Notes under the pieces: model-generated
What the model saw: only the letters and a program-made list of their open reading frames with translations
The model's database searches: none
Told to the model about the DNA's origin: nothing
Shown: positions 1-10,689 of the stretch, in pieces
How positions within the stretch are numbered: the stretch's first letter is position 1
Layout: each line of letters starts with the position of its first letter
Program-made: the position numbers and the translations under genes
Assembly (NCBI GenBank): GCA_030247855.1
Contig: JAPDRN010000012.1
Location: 372,001-436,000 of the forward strand
Source: Knufia peltigerae
Taxonomy: Eukaryota > Ascomycota > Eurotiomycetes > Chaetothyriales > Trichomeriaceae
Length of the DNA stretch: 64,000 bases
Direction: 5' to 3'

Positions 1-403
1 ATCGCACCAATCGCCTTGAGCTTGTAAGCTGTGCCCTACCAGCTCCCCAGTTGCCTGAGAGCAAGTGCCTACTTTTCTAATGGTTGGCTAGAAGGAGAGA
101 TGATGAACCGAGCTAGTGCAATGAGGGTGTTTATTCAGGTGGGCCAATGGAATAACGCTACAACCGCGAGGCGATGAGTCGACTAGACTATCTTCCCGAA
201 ATAAAATATTCTTCAGACCAACAACCATCATATCTCCTTCACCACATCGTCACCTTTTCGCCCACGAGACAATGGGAAGTGTGGCTAGGCATGGACGTTG
301 AATCAAATCTTTTCCGAGTACTGCTTTCCTTGCTTTGACCCTGAAAAAGGGAAGTACTTGGAATAGACGGTCTGGGGATCGTTTATGACGAGATCATCGC
401 ATA
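1..403. other. Left-edge intergenic region, 5' flank of moaA
   Basis: I see no coding frame worth calling here. The right part is the 5' flank and leader of the MoaA gene that starts at 404. No clear TATA box or regulator motif stands out. The left part could be the 3' flank of a gene outside the window. Confidence 0.5.
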
Positions 404-1765
404 ATGTTGCGCTTGTGGGCAAGAAGACCTAGAAGAATATCCCCTATATTCCGGCATGGAGGTCCGAGTTATTTCCATCAACAGTTGGCGAGCATTGCTA
501 CAGGAGCAAACACACAACCCTCTTCAGAAGATCATCAACCTTTGCTAGGTACTCATACTGATCATCATGACACAGAGTTAACGAGCATCTCGGCACGCGC
601 CCCAGATATTCGCTCTCGGAAGGATAGGCTGCGAGACCACCTCAAGCCATTCTCCGAGTTCCTCACGGATTCATATTCTCGCCAACACAATTATCTCAGA
701 ATCTCGATAACCGAGAGGTGCAACCTGCGATGTCTATACTGTATGCCTGAGGAAGGAGTTCAACTTTCTCCACCCTCACACAATTTGACAAGCACAGAAA
801 TCTTGTATCTGGCCAAACTGTTTGTTGAACAGGGTGTGACAAAAATCCGACTTACAGGAGGTGAACCTACGGTCAGGAAAGATATTGTCGAGCTCATTCA
901 AGAACTTGGTGCTTTAAGAGCGATAGGATTGAAGGAGTTGTGTATCACCACGAACGGAATCTCTCTGGCGCGAAAATTGGACTCTCTGGTGGCAGCTGGC
1001 CTCACCAACATCAATCTAAGTCTCGATACTCTCGATCCATTTCAATACACTCTGATGACCAGACGGAATGGCTTTGAAGCTGCCATGAAGTCGGTCAATA
1101 AGATCCTCGACCTCAAGAAAGGAGGATGGCCAATCAAATTCAAAATCAACTGTGTGGTCATGAAAGGATTGAATGATCGCGAAGTAGTGACGTTCTCTGA
1201 ACTCGGCCGGAACGAAGACATTGAGGTTCGATTCATTGAGTATATGCCCTTTGACGGTAACCGATGGTCCAAGGGTAAGATGATCACGTATCAAGAAACC
1301 CTCGACCTCATCAAACAAAAATATCCAGACACCCACAGAATCCGAGACCAACCCAACGACACTAGCAAAACCTACAAGATCCCTGGTTTTGTCGGGCGCA
1401 TTGGTTTCGTCACTAGTATGACGGAGAATTTTTGCTCAAGTTGCAACCGACTACGGATCACAAGTGATGGAAATCTAAAAGTTTGTTTGTTTGGGAAGGA
1501 GGAGGTATCGTTGAGGGACATTCTACGAGATTACAACAATGGTCAACCACTGGACCAGTCGTCCCTGCAGACCCTGGAACCCTGGAGTGTCAGTGGCCAG
1601 GAGGGACTGGAACATTCTAGCAATACTTCTCCAGTGTTGCCAGACCCAAGACCACGACTCCTACGTCTCATAGGCATGGCGGTGAAGCGAAAGGCAGAAA
1701 AACACGCTGATCTGGGCGAACTTGAGAAGTTGGAAAATAGACCGATGATCCTTATTGGAGGGTAG
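404..1765 (+). CDS. GTP 3',8-cyclase (MoaA/Cnx2/MOCS1A type), molybdenum cofactor biosynthesis
   Basis: Radical-SAM enzyme for the first step of molybdenum cofactor synthesis, converting GTP towards cyclic pyranopterin monophosphate, in mitochondria in eukaryotes. It is a single exon of 453 aa. The first 35 residues are Arg-rich and lack acidic residues, which looks like a mitochondrial presequence. The SAM cluster motif CNLRCLYC supplies C106, C110 and C113. TGGEP follows at 151-155. The second Fe-S cluster is CxxC-x13-C with C344, C347 and C361. The protein ends in the Gly-Gly tail needed for MoaA activity (LIGG, 450-453). In Aspergillus cnxABC the MoaA part is fused to MoaC; here the frame stops at Gly-Gly and no MoaC sequence follows. 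A Mo enzyme, sulfite oxidase, lies 2.9 kb downstream. Start ATG is the first in frame. Confidence 0.93.
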   Translation: MLRLWARRPRRISPIFRHGGPSYFHQQLASIATGANTQPSSEDHQPLLGTHTDHHDTELTSISARAPDIRSRKDRLRDHLKPFSEFLTDSYSRQHNYLRISITERCNLRCLYCMPEEGVQLSPPSHNLTSTEILYLAKLFVEQGVTKIRLTGGEPTVRKDIVELIQELGALRAIGLKELCITTNGISLARKLDSLVAAGLTNINLSLDTLDPFQYTLMTRRNGFEAAMKSVNKILDLKKGGWPIKFKINCVVMKGLNDREVVTFSELGRNEDIEVRFIEYMPFDGNRWSKGKMITYQETLDLIKQKYPDTHRIRDQPNDTSKTYKIPGFVGRIGFVTSMTENFCSSCNRLRITSDGNLKVCLFGKEEVSLRDILRDYNNGQPLDQSSLQTLEPWSVSGQEGLEHSSNTSPVLPDPRPRLLRLIGMAVKRKAEKHADLGELEKLENRPMILIGG

Positions 1766-2466
1766 CAGACTAGAAGTATGGAAGACTGCCCATCCATTTA
1801 GCTTACCATAATGAAAGGATGGAAGCTGGTCTTTGCTACTGGTACGAGTTACTCGTACTATTGCAATTTAGATTGTTAGATGAGCATCAAATGCCGATCT
1901 CTTCAATGAGGGGGTGTGCAAATTGTCTCGTACGAACGGCTCGCGCGAGATCGATGGGTCAAGTTTGAGTTTAGGAAGAACCCACATGGCATGCAAAGCG
2001 CAGTACATAAGCAAAGGCAAAATGTGGCCCGGAATATCCGGCTGATGGGCATCCACGTATAATCCTGTAGATCATTTGAGTTGTCTTTCTGCTAGCTAGG
2101 CTGAAAAAGCCGTGTCGCCCATGTGCCGTCTGTGCCGCCTGTATCAATAGCTATGCTTGTGACAAGGACGGATTGAGAAGCGAGGCACACTTGCTACGCG
2201 GCGAGGCCCTCCATTAGTGAATTTTTGTGTCAATTCTTGTGGGTAACCACCAACTCGGTGTTGATTGCTTTCTGGTTACATGTAGGATTAACCTCCAGAT
2301 ACATGCAGGGATACCTTCCAGATACTTTATAGCTTGCAGTCACTAGTGCAATGAGTCGACGGTCATTTTGTGGGCCCTGGCGACCAACATGGGTCCTGCC
2401 ACGCTTTCTCATTCGCTCCCTCTTCTCACAACCAATACATGCACCTCACCATCATGTCAAGCAGTC
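1766..2466. other. Convergent 3' intergenic region
   Basis: Shared 3' flank of the MoaA gene and the acid-phosphatase-like gene on the other strand. It contains the inverted repeat at 1842-1858 listed separately. Short open frames here look like chance. Confidence 0.5.
1842..1858. repeat. Perfect inverted repeat GTACGAGT-T-ACTCGTAC
   Basis: Two 8-bp arms separated by one base lie about 77 bp after the MoaA stop codon. As RNA the arms could only form a stem with a very tight loop, so a protein-binding palindrome or 3'-end signal is as likely as a hairpin. Confidence 0.5.
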
Positions 2467-3918
2467 TCACGCTCCCGTCTTGCCAAAAGTCCCCTCTGCC
2501 ATTCCATTTGTCGCCGGGTGCTGCAGCCTCTTCTTGCTGACCAGCCGAAGTCCACCAACCAGCATAATGAGCAGCTCAGCCCCCAAGATGACTCCAAGTG
2601 TGACCATTGCGCCAATCACTCCGCACACTGCCTTTGAAATGCCGTTGCCATTGCCATGGCTAGATGTCGAGCTTCCACTGACTGTAGAGCCGGCATTGTC
2701 AGTGCCCAAGGCGTCCGCGGAACAAATCCCAGTGCTATTTCCACAAGCTTCACACCATGCTGCCTGGCCAGAGATGGAAAATTTATTCATGCCATCAACA
2801 AAATCATTCCATGGAAGGGGGGATCGCTTGCTCCCAAAGAGAGGATACTCTACCGGTTCCGAAATGTTGGATGTAGTGCCATTGTGGAACAGGAATCGCA
2901 CATATATGTCATCGGCTGATGGCCAGCTGCTTGAGGTGACGGTGGAATTCGTTACGAGCTCCCAGGTCAAGGTGCTGGCATAATCGGGAACGCCAAAGAA
3001 ATCCGGGTTGACTGAAGTCAAATTGCTGAGGCCGAAGAATGACTGCATTCCACCGTACGCTCCAAATTGGATGTTGACTTTGGACTTTCCATGTCCCTCA
3101 ATGGTCGAATTCAACGCAGTTACTACTTCGGCAGCCAGGATGGAACCAGTGACTGCACGAATGGGCTCGGATGCGTTGAAGGCCAGGCCAAACTCATGTT
3201 GATCAGCCAAGGTCTTGAGCTGAAAGAAGTCGGCATCGTCTGGCAGTGGTACAGACGCGTTATGAATGGATGCTACATTCAGAAGATCCCAGACCACATA
3301 GGCGTTCTTGAAACTGGTCTGCTCTTCGGTGAAAGTTTTGGCAACATCAGGATATATTCTGTGGTATAATGACTCCGTTCGGTTGGATGTTTCCAGGAAT
3401 TCAGCTGAGGCGAAGTAATTGTTGGAGCTGATCATAGCATTGGCGCAGTTCGTACTTCCTTGCAACCAAGCAGAGTTCTCACTGTTGGATCCAGTCTGAA
3501 CAGCTTGAAGAGGGATCAGTTGATAGCCATTGAGCGGGGACTGTATGAGCGTCCCGTTTCGAAGGGTATTAGACCCTAGTTGCTCGCCCACTGGAGGATA
3601 GAGACCTTGGAGGAAGCCTTGAGCAGAATTTTGCAAAACAGTGTCTGATGGAGCGGAAGCCGTTATCTGTGATTGCTTGACCAGGTCGCTGTTTACACCA
3701 TAGATCCTTCTGCTTGCACTTTCGGCGACATAGCGATTGCGAAAATAGGTTCCCGATGTGAAAACTTCCTGGTAGCCGAGATCTGTCAAGTTGGCCGGAG
3801 GAGTCGACTTTGCTGTGCGATCCCCATGGCGAGAGAAGATGTAGACCCCTAGAACTGTCTCTTGGGAAGCGGCCAGCTGCGCCGTTGCAAGAGATATTAG
3901 CAAATATGAGAGACGCAT
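2467..3918 (-). CDS. Histidine acid phosphatase-like, membrane-anchored secreted protein (probably non-canonical)
   Basis: Single exon, 483 aa. Residues 1-19 are a signal peptide (hydrophobic core, ending near AASQ). The phosphohistidine signature SRHGDR follows near residue 30, as in phytase/acid phosphatase clan proteins. The mature part has many NxS/T sites. Near the C terminus a Ser/Gly-rich stretch precedes a hydrophobic helix (about 435-458) and a short basic cytosolic tail, giving a type I surface protein. The HD proton-donor motif expected about 270-300 residues after RHGxR is not visible; the matching segment reads FGAYGGMQSFFGL. The substrate therefore cannot be stated and a binding or sensing role is possible. 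It is divergent from the sulfite oxidase gene with about 0.7 kb between the starts. Confidence 0.82.
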   Translation of the reverse strand: MRLSYLLISLATAQLAASQETVLGVYIFSRHGDRTAKSTPPANLTDLGYQEVFTSGTYFRNRYVAESASRRIYGVNSDLVKQSQITASAPSDTVLQNSAQGFLQGLYPPVGEQLGSNTLRNGTLIQSPLNGYQLIPLQAVQTGSNSENSAWLQGSTNCANAMISSNNYFASAEFLETSNRTESLYHRIYPDVAKTFTEEQTSFKNAYVVWDLLNVASIHNASVPLPDDADFFQLKTLADQHEFGLAFNASEPIRAVTGSILAAEVVTALNSTIEGHGKSKVNIQFGAYGGMQSFFGLSNLTSVNPDFFGVPDYASTLTWELVTNSTVTSSSWPSADDIYVRFLFHNGTTSNISEPVEYPLFGSKRSPLPWNDFVDGMNKFSISGQAAWCEACGNSTGICSADALGTDNAGSTVSGSSTSSHGNGNGISKAVCGVIGAMVTLGVILGAELLIMLVGGLRLVSKKRLQHPATNGMAEGTFGKTGA

Positions 3919-4627
3919 GGTTTGCAGCGGTGAGATAGAATAGACTGGAAAGTGAGAAACAAAGGATCGATCCTATGAAGCGAACCAACGTGCAAGGTAG
4001 AAGACTGTGATCGTGTCCTATATCCTTTTTTTTCTGATTTGAATTGCCGATTGTGGTGGCTCAGAGAGATACCTGCTTTTCTTCACAAGCTGTCCTTCAC
4101 AATCTGTCTCATTCGCTGTGACCGGATGATATCCTAGAGCAACAACATGAGGTCGGTGCACAATCTAGTACAGGTTCGTCAGGTCTCTGCTCACAAGTGG
4201 ACACAGCGTAAATATCATCCTGGACAATATCGACATCAAAAGCTCTCATGTATATGCTTTAGCGGGATGTATGTGGCTTCTGCCGACCAATGCAACCTCT
4301 CATGCTGACCCGTCTACACTCAATAGGTGCATGACTTCGTATTTTCTGAGTACCTTCGGTTGGCACTTTTCCAATCAGTGGGCTAGAACCACCTCGCGTC
4401 GTTAGCTCAGATTTTAGCTGATATCGTGTCAGTTCAGAGTTTGTGTCCCGGACACCATTTCGTGCGATTAGCGTTCGAGCTTGAGCAAGGAGTCAATGAC
4501 CTCGCACAAGAGTTGACGTCAGCTTTGAATTGCTACTTCTGCCTCGAAGCCGTATATCCTGAGGTGTGCCACTTTAGTTCCCTCTCCCGTGAATATCAAT
4601 GAGCACACCATCTCTCTCTGTGTAACA
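3919..4627. promoter_or_regulatory. Divergent promoter region, acid phosphatase-like / sulfite oxidase
   Basis: This 0.7-kb region separates two genes transcribed away from each other. It carries a perfect CRE-type TGACGTCA at 4514-4521. A GTG at 4589 lies in frame with sulfite oxidase, but the ATG at 4628 has a better context. Confidence 0.55.
4514..4521. promoter_or_regulatory. CRE/ATF palindrome TGACGTCA
   Basis: A perfect 8-bp bZIP (Atf1/CREB-type) consensus lies about 107 bp upstream of the sulfite oxidase start. In fungi such sites often serve stress-activated MAP-kinase output. Use in vivo is inference. Confidence 0.45.
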
Positions 4628-6416
4628 ATGGCTCATCCCAAGAGCACATTCATACGACCTCTCCCTGGAGAGGCTTTACCTATTCACAATCGCCCTGACG
4701 AGTGGAAAATTGAGCAAGGTCTCTCTGGTGGTAAATTGCCCATCCTCGACCAAACAGGCTCTGAAACTCGTATCATCGCACCTCAAAAATGGCCTGATGT
4801 GGTGAAAGATGAAGCAGCTATCAAAGCAGTAGGAGATCCTGAGAAGCTCTTCAAGCGCGAACTGGAAGGATGGAAAGGGTACGATCCATCTTGGTAAATT
4901 CTGTTCACAGCCTTGTCCAGCTGACTGTTGTACCTCTAGCTACGTGGAATGGGAGGACTACCCAGAGAAGAAAAACAAGGCTCGCAGGATCCTCGCTGCC
5001 CAGAACTTTCCTCCAAATCCAGAGTTCCAGATGGGACCAATTCCGGATTCCAACCCTGTTCTACCTGGTACCCATTGGAAAATGTGGCACCATGCCGTCG
5101 GTGGTGAACTCACGGACGTACCCGAGGACTCATGGGCAACGGTGCTGCGCGAGAAGCATCCAGAAATGTTGCATTTGCTTCAGTTTCCCTACAATGGAGA
5201 ACCCCCCAAGCGACTTGTGACTGACAAAGCGGTTACACCCAATTCTCTTCATTTCGTTCGAAACCATGGAGGAATCCCCTTGATCGATAAACAGAAATTC
5301 TATTTCAACTTGGATGGTCTAGTGGCGAATCCAAGATCATTCACTCTTGACGACATCATGGACGAAGCCAAGTTCCCCAGAGTCAAGAAAGTGGTCACTA
5401 TGCAGTGCTCCGGAACTCGTCGTATCGAACAAATTTCTCTCTATGCAGGTCAGGGTGACGAAGTCCCCCAAGCTCCATGGGCAGAAGGGGCCATTGGTAC
5501 AGCCGAGTACGTTGGGATCAGCCTCAAAAAGGTGATCAAGGCTTGTGGAGGACTTCTGGAAGGTGCAAAGCATCTGGAGCTTTATGGCGCCGAGACTTAC
5601 TTCAAGGACAATGATGTGATGAATTACGTGGTCAGCGTCCCATGGTCCAAGGTCAAAGCTAATGAGGTTCTTCTCTGCTGGGAGATGAATGGAGAACCAC
5701 TTCCTGCCATTCATGGGTTTCCACTGCGAGTTATGGTCCTCGGATATATTGGAGCTCGAAGTGTCAAGTGGCTCTATCGCATAAAAGCAATCGAAAATCC
5801 ATCTTTGGCCCCGGTACAAAGCAAGGAATACTTGTATTTCAATCAGCAAACTGGCAAATATAATCAAAAGCCGACCGATGGCATTCAGATTCAAGAGATG
5901 CCGGTCAGCTCAGCAATTATGTCGCCATGGACGAAACAAGTCGTCTTCCACAATGGCACAATTCATTGCAAGGGTTGGGCGTATTCCGGAGGCGGTCGTT
6001 GGCCGGAACGTATAGAGTTATCTGCTGACGGAGGCTTCAATTGGTATGCCGTACCGAACTCGAGTATGTCTCCAAAGCACAAATGGACTTGGAGAACCTG
6101 GGAATTCGACCTTCCTTGTGACGTGGAGGGTTGGGTTGAAATTGTCTGCCGATGCTGGGACAACTCACTCAACACTCAACCTCTGACTGTCCGAGCAGCC
6201 TGGAATTGGGGTCTTCATGTAACCAGCTCTGCTCATCGTATCAGTGTCTACAGCGTCAACAAAAGCCATGCCAGGACCAAGGAGAAATTGCAGCGATTCG
6301 TGGAGATGGACTCACCCCTTGCTCCGTTGACTTGGCCAGAGGAATTTCCAACTCAGAGCTGGGAGGAGTACAAGCAGTTCTGGAAGGATAACGATCCCAG
6401 AGACGTCGATGATTGA
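4628..6416 (+). CDS. Sulfite oxidase, molybdopterin type, no cytochrome b5 domain
   Basis: Two exons (4628-4893, 4940-6416; 46-bp intron with CTGAC branch site) give 580 aa. The Mo-binding domain of the sulfite oxidase/nitrate reductase family spans about residues 195-440 and the Mo-co dimerisation domain about 445-560. The Mo-ligating cysteine is C245 in TMQCSGTRR. The family signature HGFPLRVMVLGYIGARSVKW is present. About 110 residues at the N terminus precede the fold and lack the heme domain of animal enzymes, so electron transfer to oxygen, as in plant sulfite oxidase, is plausible. No mitochondrial presequence or SKL-type peroxisomal tail is seen (C terminus DPRDVDD). It oxidises sulfite to sulfate. 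Start ATG at 4628 (aacaATGg) is preferred to an in-frame GTG 39 bp upstream. Catalase is the next gene on the same strand. Confidence 0.93.
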
Positions 6417-7354
6417 GTTCACGGACTTAGGACTTGTGCTGATCGGCTTTGCTATGTTTAAGACCATTTGGTAATCAAATTGCTTCTCTAGTTGTTCTAA
6501 ATCATGGTCTTGCACAAAGATCGTCCTTGTTGGGCAATGCAAACCACTCTCACCGTCTAAATCGCCAATAGCCCCATTTCCTAATTCAAAATTCCTCCCA
6601 ATGATGTCTCGGCGTCAAGTAGGGCCATAGCTATTGGAGCAAGACCGTGCGAGCGACCCCAGCAAGTCTGTGAGACAGGTCCAGGATGTATTTTGTAGCA
6701 CGATTCTAAAAAGGCCGCAACGAGCAGCAGCATGTAGGTGGCCAATGGCAATTACTGCATTTGCGATGGTTGCTGACGGATTACGGGGATAGGAAGTCTC
6801 CTGGTTTGGTTGAAACTTATCTCTAAGCATGCACCTGTATATCATCGAAAGGCCCGCCTTGAGCTCGGAGCCCTACGAGGTCCCCGCAATGACAGCGAAT
6901 CGTGTCGATCGTGATGGAGGAGTGGAAAATAACACAAAGACGGTTGGTGGACTTTCTCCCTGCAAGCTCTACAGCTTCGCGTAAAGTATCGTGCGAGGGC
7001 TCGTGCGAGAACTTTTCAGGGGTCTGACAGTGGGTCATTACTAAGTCGCTAAGGTTCGAGACTCCGACTGGTCTAAGGTATGAGGGGTGACCGTTGCAAT
7101 GACCATTCAAGCGACACACCAAAAGCATGCTCAGTGATGTGAACGAAGATGTACTCGTACGATGGCATGACATTGCATGAAGCCAGAGAGGGAATGCAGC
7201 GCGGGTAGTCCGAGTCACCCGTCCTCACCATCGTAGACATAAAATGTTAGGTTGTGTAAAAGATAGCCCCTTGTCCAGCACATTTAAGTCTTGTGTTGGC
7301 ATAATTTCCAGCTGTAAATCCAAGCTTTATTGACATCAGCAAAAGCCGTCGACA
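6417..7354. other. Intergenic region, sulfite oxidase to catalase
   Basis: Nearly 1 kb holding the 3' flank of sulfite oxidase and the upstream region of catalase. Small open frames on the minus strand resemble nothing I recognise. A B-box-like GGTTCGAGACTCC near 7052 is not part of a tRNA fold. Confidence 0.45.
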
Positions 7355-9048
7355 ATGACTTCCTCGCAGCCATACTACACTCTCGCCGAAGGCGTCCCTT
7401 TGCCACGTAACGATACCATTCAACAACTATCGACGGGATCCGGGGGTGGTCATGTCCTGCTCACAAGCACACAGCTCCTTGAGAATCTGGCACATTTCTC
7501 TCGTGAACGAATCCCAGAGCGTACAGTTCACGCAAAGGCGTCCTCTGCACGAGGCTACTTCGAGGTTACAGATGATGTATCAGACATAACGGATGCAGAT
7601 TTCCTCAACGGCATTGGGAAGAAATGTGAGGTCTTGATGAGAATCTCAACAGTTGGGCCTGAGCGTGGGTCGGCGGACACTGTTCGAGATTTTCGAGGCT
7701 TCGCTGTCAAGTTCAAAACCAACGAAGGAAATCAGGACTTTGTCTTCAATAACCAGGTAAGTCCGAGATACTATGACGGACCAAACCTGGTTCCTAGAGA
7801 AGACTAAATGCTAAAAGCCTCCAAGCCAGTGTTCTTTGTTCGCGATCCTGTCAAATTTCCCTCGTTGAATCGAAGCCATAAGAGACACCCGACAACGAAT
7901 GCGTCGAATGCCGATATGTTTTGGGACTTTCATGTCAATAATCAGGAGAGTATCCATGCCCTTATGTTCTTGTTCGGTGACAGGGGTCTTCCATCATCCG
8001 TTCGTCACGTCAACGGCTACAGTGGTAACACCTACAAATTCACAAAAGACAATGGTACCTCATCCGTGTATGCACGGATCACATTCAAGACCAATCAAGG
8101 AATACACTACTATACCAACGCCGAGGGTGCCAAATTCGCCGGTACAGCGCCGGACAAACATATTCTCGATCTCCAGGATTCTATCAAAGCCGGAGACTTC
8201 CCTTCATGGGATGTGTACATCCAAGTGATCCGCCCTGAGGACATCGAGAAGGCGCCCATCAACATCTTCGACATGACCAAAGTGTGGCCAAAGAAGCTCT
8301 ACCCGTTGCGAAAGATGGGCCGCGTCACTCTGGACAAGAACCCCAAGAACTGGTTTGCTGAGGTCGAACAGGCGGCCTTTTCTCCAAGTAACATGGTCCC
8401 AGGGATCGGTCCCAGCCCTGACCCGATGCTGCAGGCCAGAATGTTCGCCTATCCAGATGCGGCTCGATATCGACTAGGTGTCAACTATCAATTTCTCCCG
8501 ACCAACGCTCCAACCAGCAAAGTTTACTGCCCAATCGAGCGGGATGGGTTCATGAATTTCACTCAGAACTACGGAGGTGATCCCAACTATATAGGCACGC
8601 AGATCAAACCAAACAGGTTCACTACAAGGACCAGCTCGGAGCCGACAAGCGAAGTTGAGGCACTTTCGTTATCGTCCAAAGCGAAGACCGCAGACCAAGT
8701 CCAAGTCACCTTGCCGGTCTCGGCGTTCACGGAAGTAACGGACAAAGACTTCGATCAGGCAATTGCTCTGTGGAAAATCATGGGCACACAGGATGGTGCT
8801 CAAGACCGTTTCGTCAACAATCTGGCTGGACATGTGAGTGGCGTTGAAACCAAGTGGATCAGAGAGAAAGTCTACGGTAAGAAAGCCCCCCAAATATTCA
8901 CACTTGTAAGCATGCGTATGCTAATGCCATGGGCTGTCTAGAAATGTTCTCAAAAGTCGATAAGAATCTGGGTGACAAACTCAAGAAGGTAACGGAGGGG
9001 AAAATCGCTGGTGATCATGCCCATGTCCATAAGACCGCATGGCATTAG
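7355..9048 (+). CDS. Catalase, small-subunit heme type
   Basis: Three exons (7355-7756, 7826-8876, 8942-9048) give 519 aa; both introns have GT-AG ends and restore the frame. It degrades hydrogen peroxide. Catalytic His59 lies in RIPERTVHAKASSARG and the distal Asn132 in VFNNQ. The proximal heme Tyr is in the signature FAYPDAARYRLG. The length fits small-subunit (clade 3-like) catalases; the C-terminal flavodoxin-like domain of large fungal catalases is absent. The C terminus TAWH is not a PTS1 signal, so peroxisomal import by that route is not evident. It follows the heme-less sulfite oxidase, whose relatives in plants release peroxide, which suggests a shared job. Confidence 0.95.
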
Positions 9049-9631
9049 GGACAAACCATGGTCGTACTGATCACAATATGACTAAGGGTGTCAAGCAGCG
9101 TGGCGTTGGGATATCCAACAGATGCACAGTGTGGCTGTCCTTCGTCTAGGTTTACATATATACATAGTAGGCTCGATGCATGCCCAGTGAAAATCAGCTA
9201 GAGCTAGGCTTCTTAACATCCAATGCTCGCTTATTCGCAATCTTTATCACTAGCTTGTTTCTTCTGCTTTCCATACTGGGTGCTGGGTGTTTCTCAGACC
9301 GATTGCTTCTAACAGGATTACATGTGGTAATAAAAAACTGAACATGGTGGGATTACATTGTCACAGCCCGCTATAGATATATGGTTCAACCTGGAATTGC
9401 ACGTCAATCACGCTAGTACCTTGTTACAGGCACAGTGAAAGTCATCACAAAGAACGGATAGCGTAGAATATTAAAGGCGTCTGGTGAGGTGAGACGAATG
9501 GAAGCGTGCTTTCTTTTTGTTACAGATAAAGAGGAGAGTGTTAGAGGAGGCCCCCAAGGTTACATCAATACAGCCCCTGTGATCATTTCTTGTTGACCCA
9601 TTCGGTTTTTCACGCATCAATTGCAAGCCCT
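9049..9631. other. Convergent intergenic region
   Basis: Shared 3' flank of catalase and the DUF4267 gene. It is moderately AT-rich with TATATA runs near 9160. No gene or structured repeat was recognised. Confidence 0.5.
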
Positions 9632-10123
9632 CTAGGTCAACAGGTAGCCCAAAGCAAGCCCGAGAATGGGCAAGGACATGAACATATGACCCTTGCTCTT
9701 GTCAGAGGTGACCCCCTCCGCCTCGGACGATAAGGTGCCATCCTCAACCAGCCGCGACAAGACCAACGAGTCCCCCAGTGCGACCACAGTACCAACCAAG
9801 AGTGAGATTCCTAGAGTCCTCTTAACGGCGATGGAGGCGAGCGGGGAGTTCCGACATAGAGAGGAAATTTGCCAGAAGGCTGTGAGGGAGAGCAGTGACG
9901 CGCCGCTCGCGAGGTTGCGGATTCCAATGGCTTGAATGAATGCCTTCTGCTCGAAGGACGAAGTTGAGCCAGCTTTTGTGATCACACCGAATTGGCGTGC
10001 CCAATCGAACGGCGATTGGAGGGCGTAGATGCCGCCTGCTAAGCCTCCCGTCCCCAAGAGGATCGTCAGCCCCGGTAGCACGGCGGAGTGGAGGGAGGAT
10101 GTGGAGAGAAGGGTTTTATCCAT
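9632..10123 (-). CDS. DUF4267 family integral membrane protein
   Basis: Single exon, 163 aa from the ATG at 10123; an in-frame TTG 12 bp upstream is rejected. Four hydrophobic helices are visible at about residues 14-32, 67-85, 100-118 and 142-162. This layout and the GIRNLASG segment in the second helix match the small fungal DUF4267 membrane family, whose function is unknown. No operon-like partner is evident. Confidence 0.72.
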   Translation of the reverse strand: MDKTLLSTSSLHSAVLPGLTILLGTGGLAGGIYALQSPFDWARQFGVITKAGSTSSFEQKAFIQAIGIRNLASGASLLSLTAFWQISSLCRNSPLASIAVKRTLGISLLVGTVVALGDSLVLSRLVEDGTLSSEAEGVTSDKSKGHMFMSLPILGLALGYLLT

Positions 10124-10689
10124 GACAATGATCAATTCGCTTCGATTTTGGGGCTTGAGGAATTGTACTTGTCTGTGGGATTGTTGGGATGATAAGATGG
10201 TCTATATACTATGGAGCAACTGGAAGCTGTGTTTGTTCCGATTCAAATACCGCTTTGGCACGGGACACGCGTGCTGCCTCAGCCACCGCATCATAAGTGA
10301 AACTCAATCGGACAACGGCTTCACCTTTTGAAGTATCCCGAGAGGCTGCGGGGAATCCGATACCGAGAAACCACTTTTCAGCGTATGAAAAGTCTCGACA
10401 AACGTGCATCTTGTAAGACTTAAGCTTGCTCAGAAATTTACCTAAGCTTGCAGCAATTCATTTTCGACGCGTGCGCCAAACGATAAGTAGCACCGGCTAA
10501 TAATAAACTGCCTACGCCGCGTCCCTGCATTGCCCCGGTTAGAACCCTTTGCATGATTTCTAGAATATGAGCGACTCAAGCTATTCTGGTCTAGGTAGTT
10601 TCTAACTCATACACTACATGCACAGGCGAATTGTGTGTCTACTACCAGTGCCCAATTCGGTCAAACCCAATTGAGCCTTTGGGAATGCT
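10124..10689. other. Intergenic region upstream of DUF4267 gene
   Basis: This stretch holds the promoter of the DUF4267 gene and the 3' flank of the flavoprotein monooxygenase. I see no gene and no clear motif. Confidence 0.45.

Noticed and set aside
2351..2983. 210-codon frame opposite the acid phosphatase-like gene
   Set aside because: Antisense shadow of a well-supported gene.
4589..4627. Upstream GTG extension of sulfite oxidase
   Set aside because: Non-ATG start; the ATG at 4628 has a good context and family-like N terminus.
7052..7064. GGTTCGAGACTCC resembling a tRNA B box
   Set aside because: No T-stem pairing and no acceptor or anticodon stems can be built around it.
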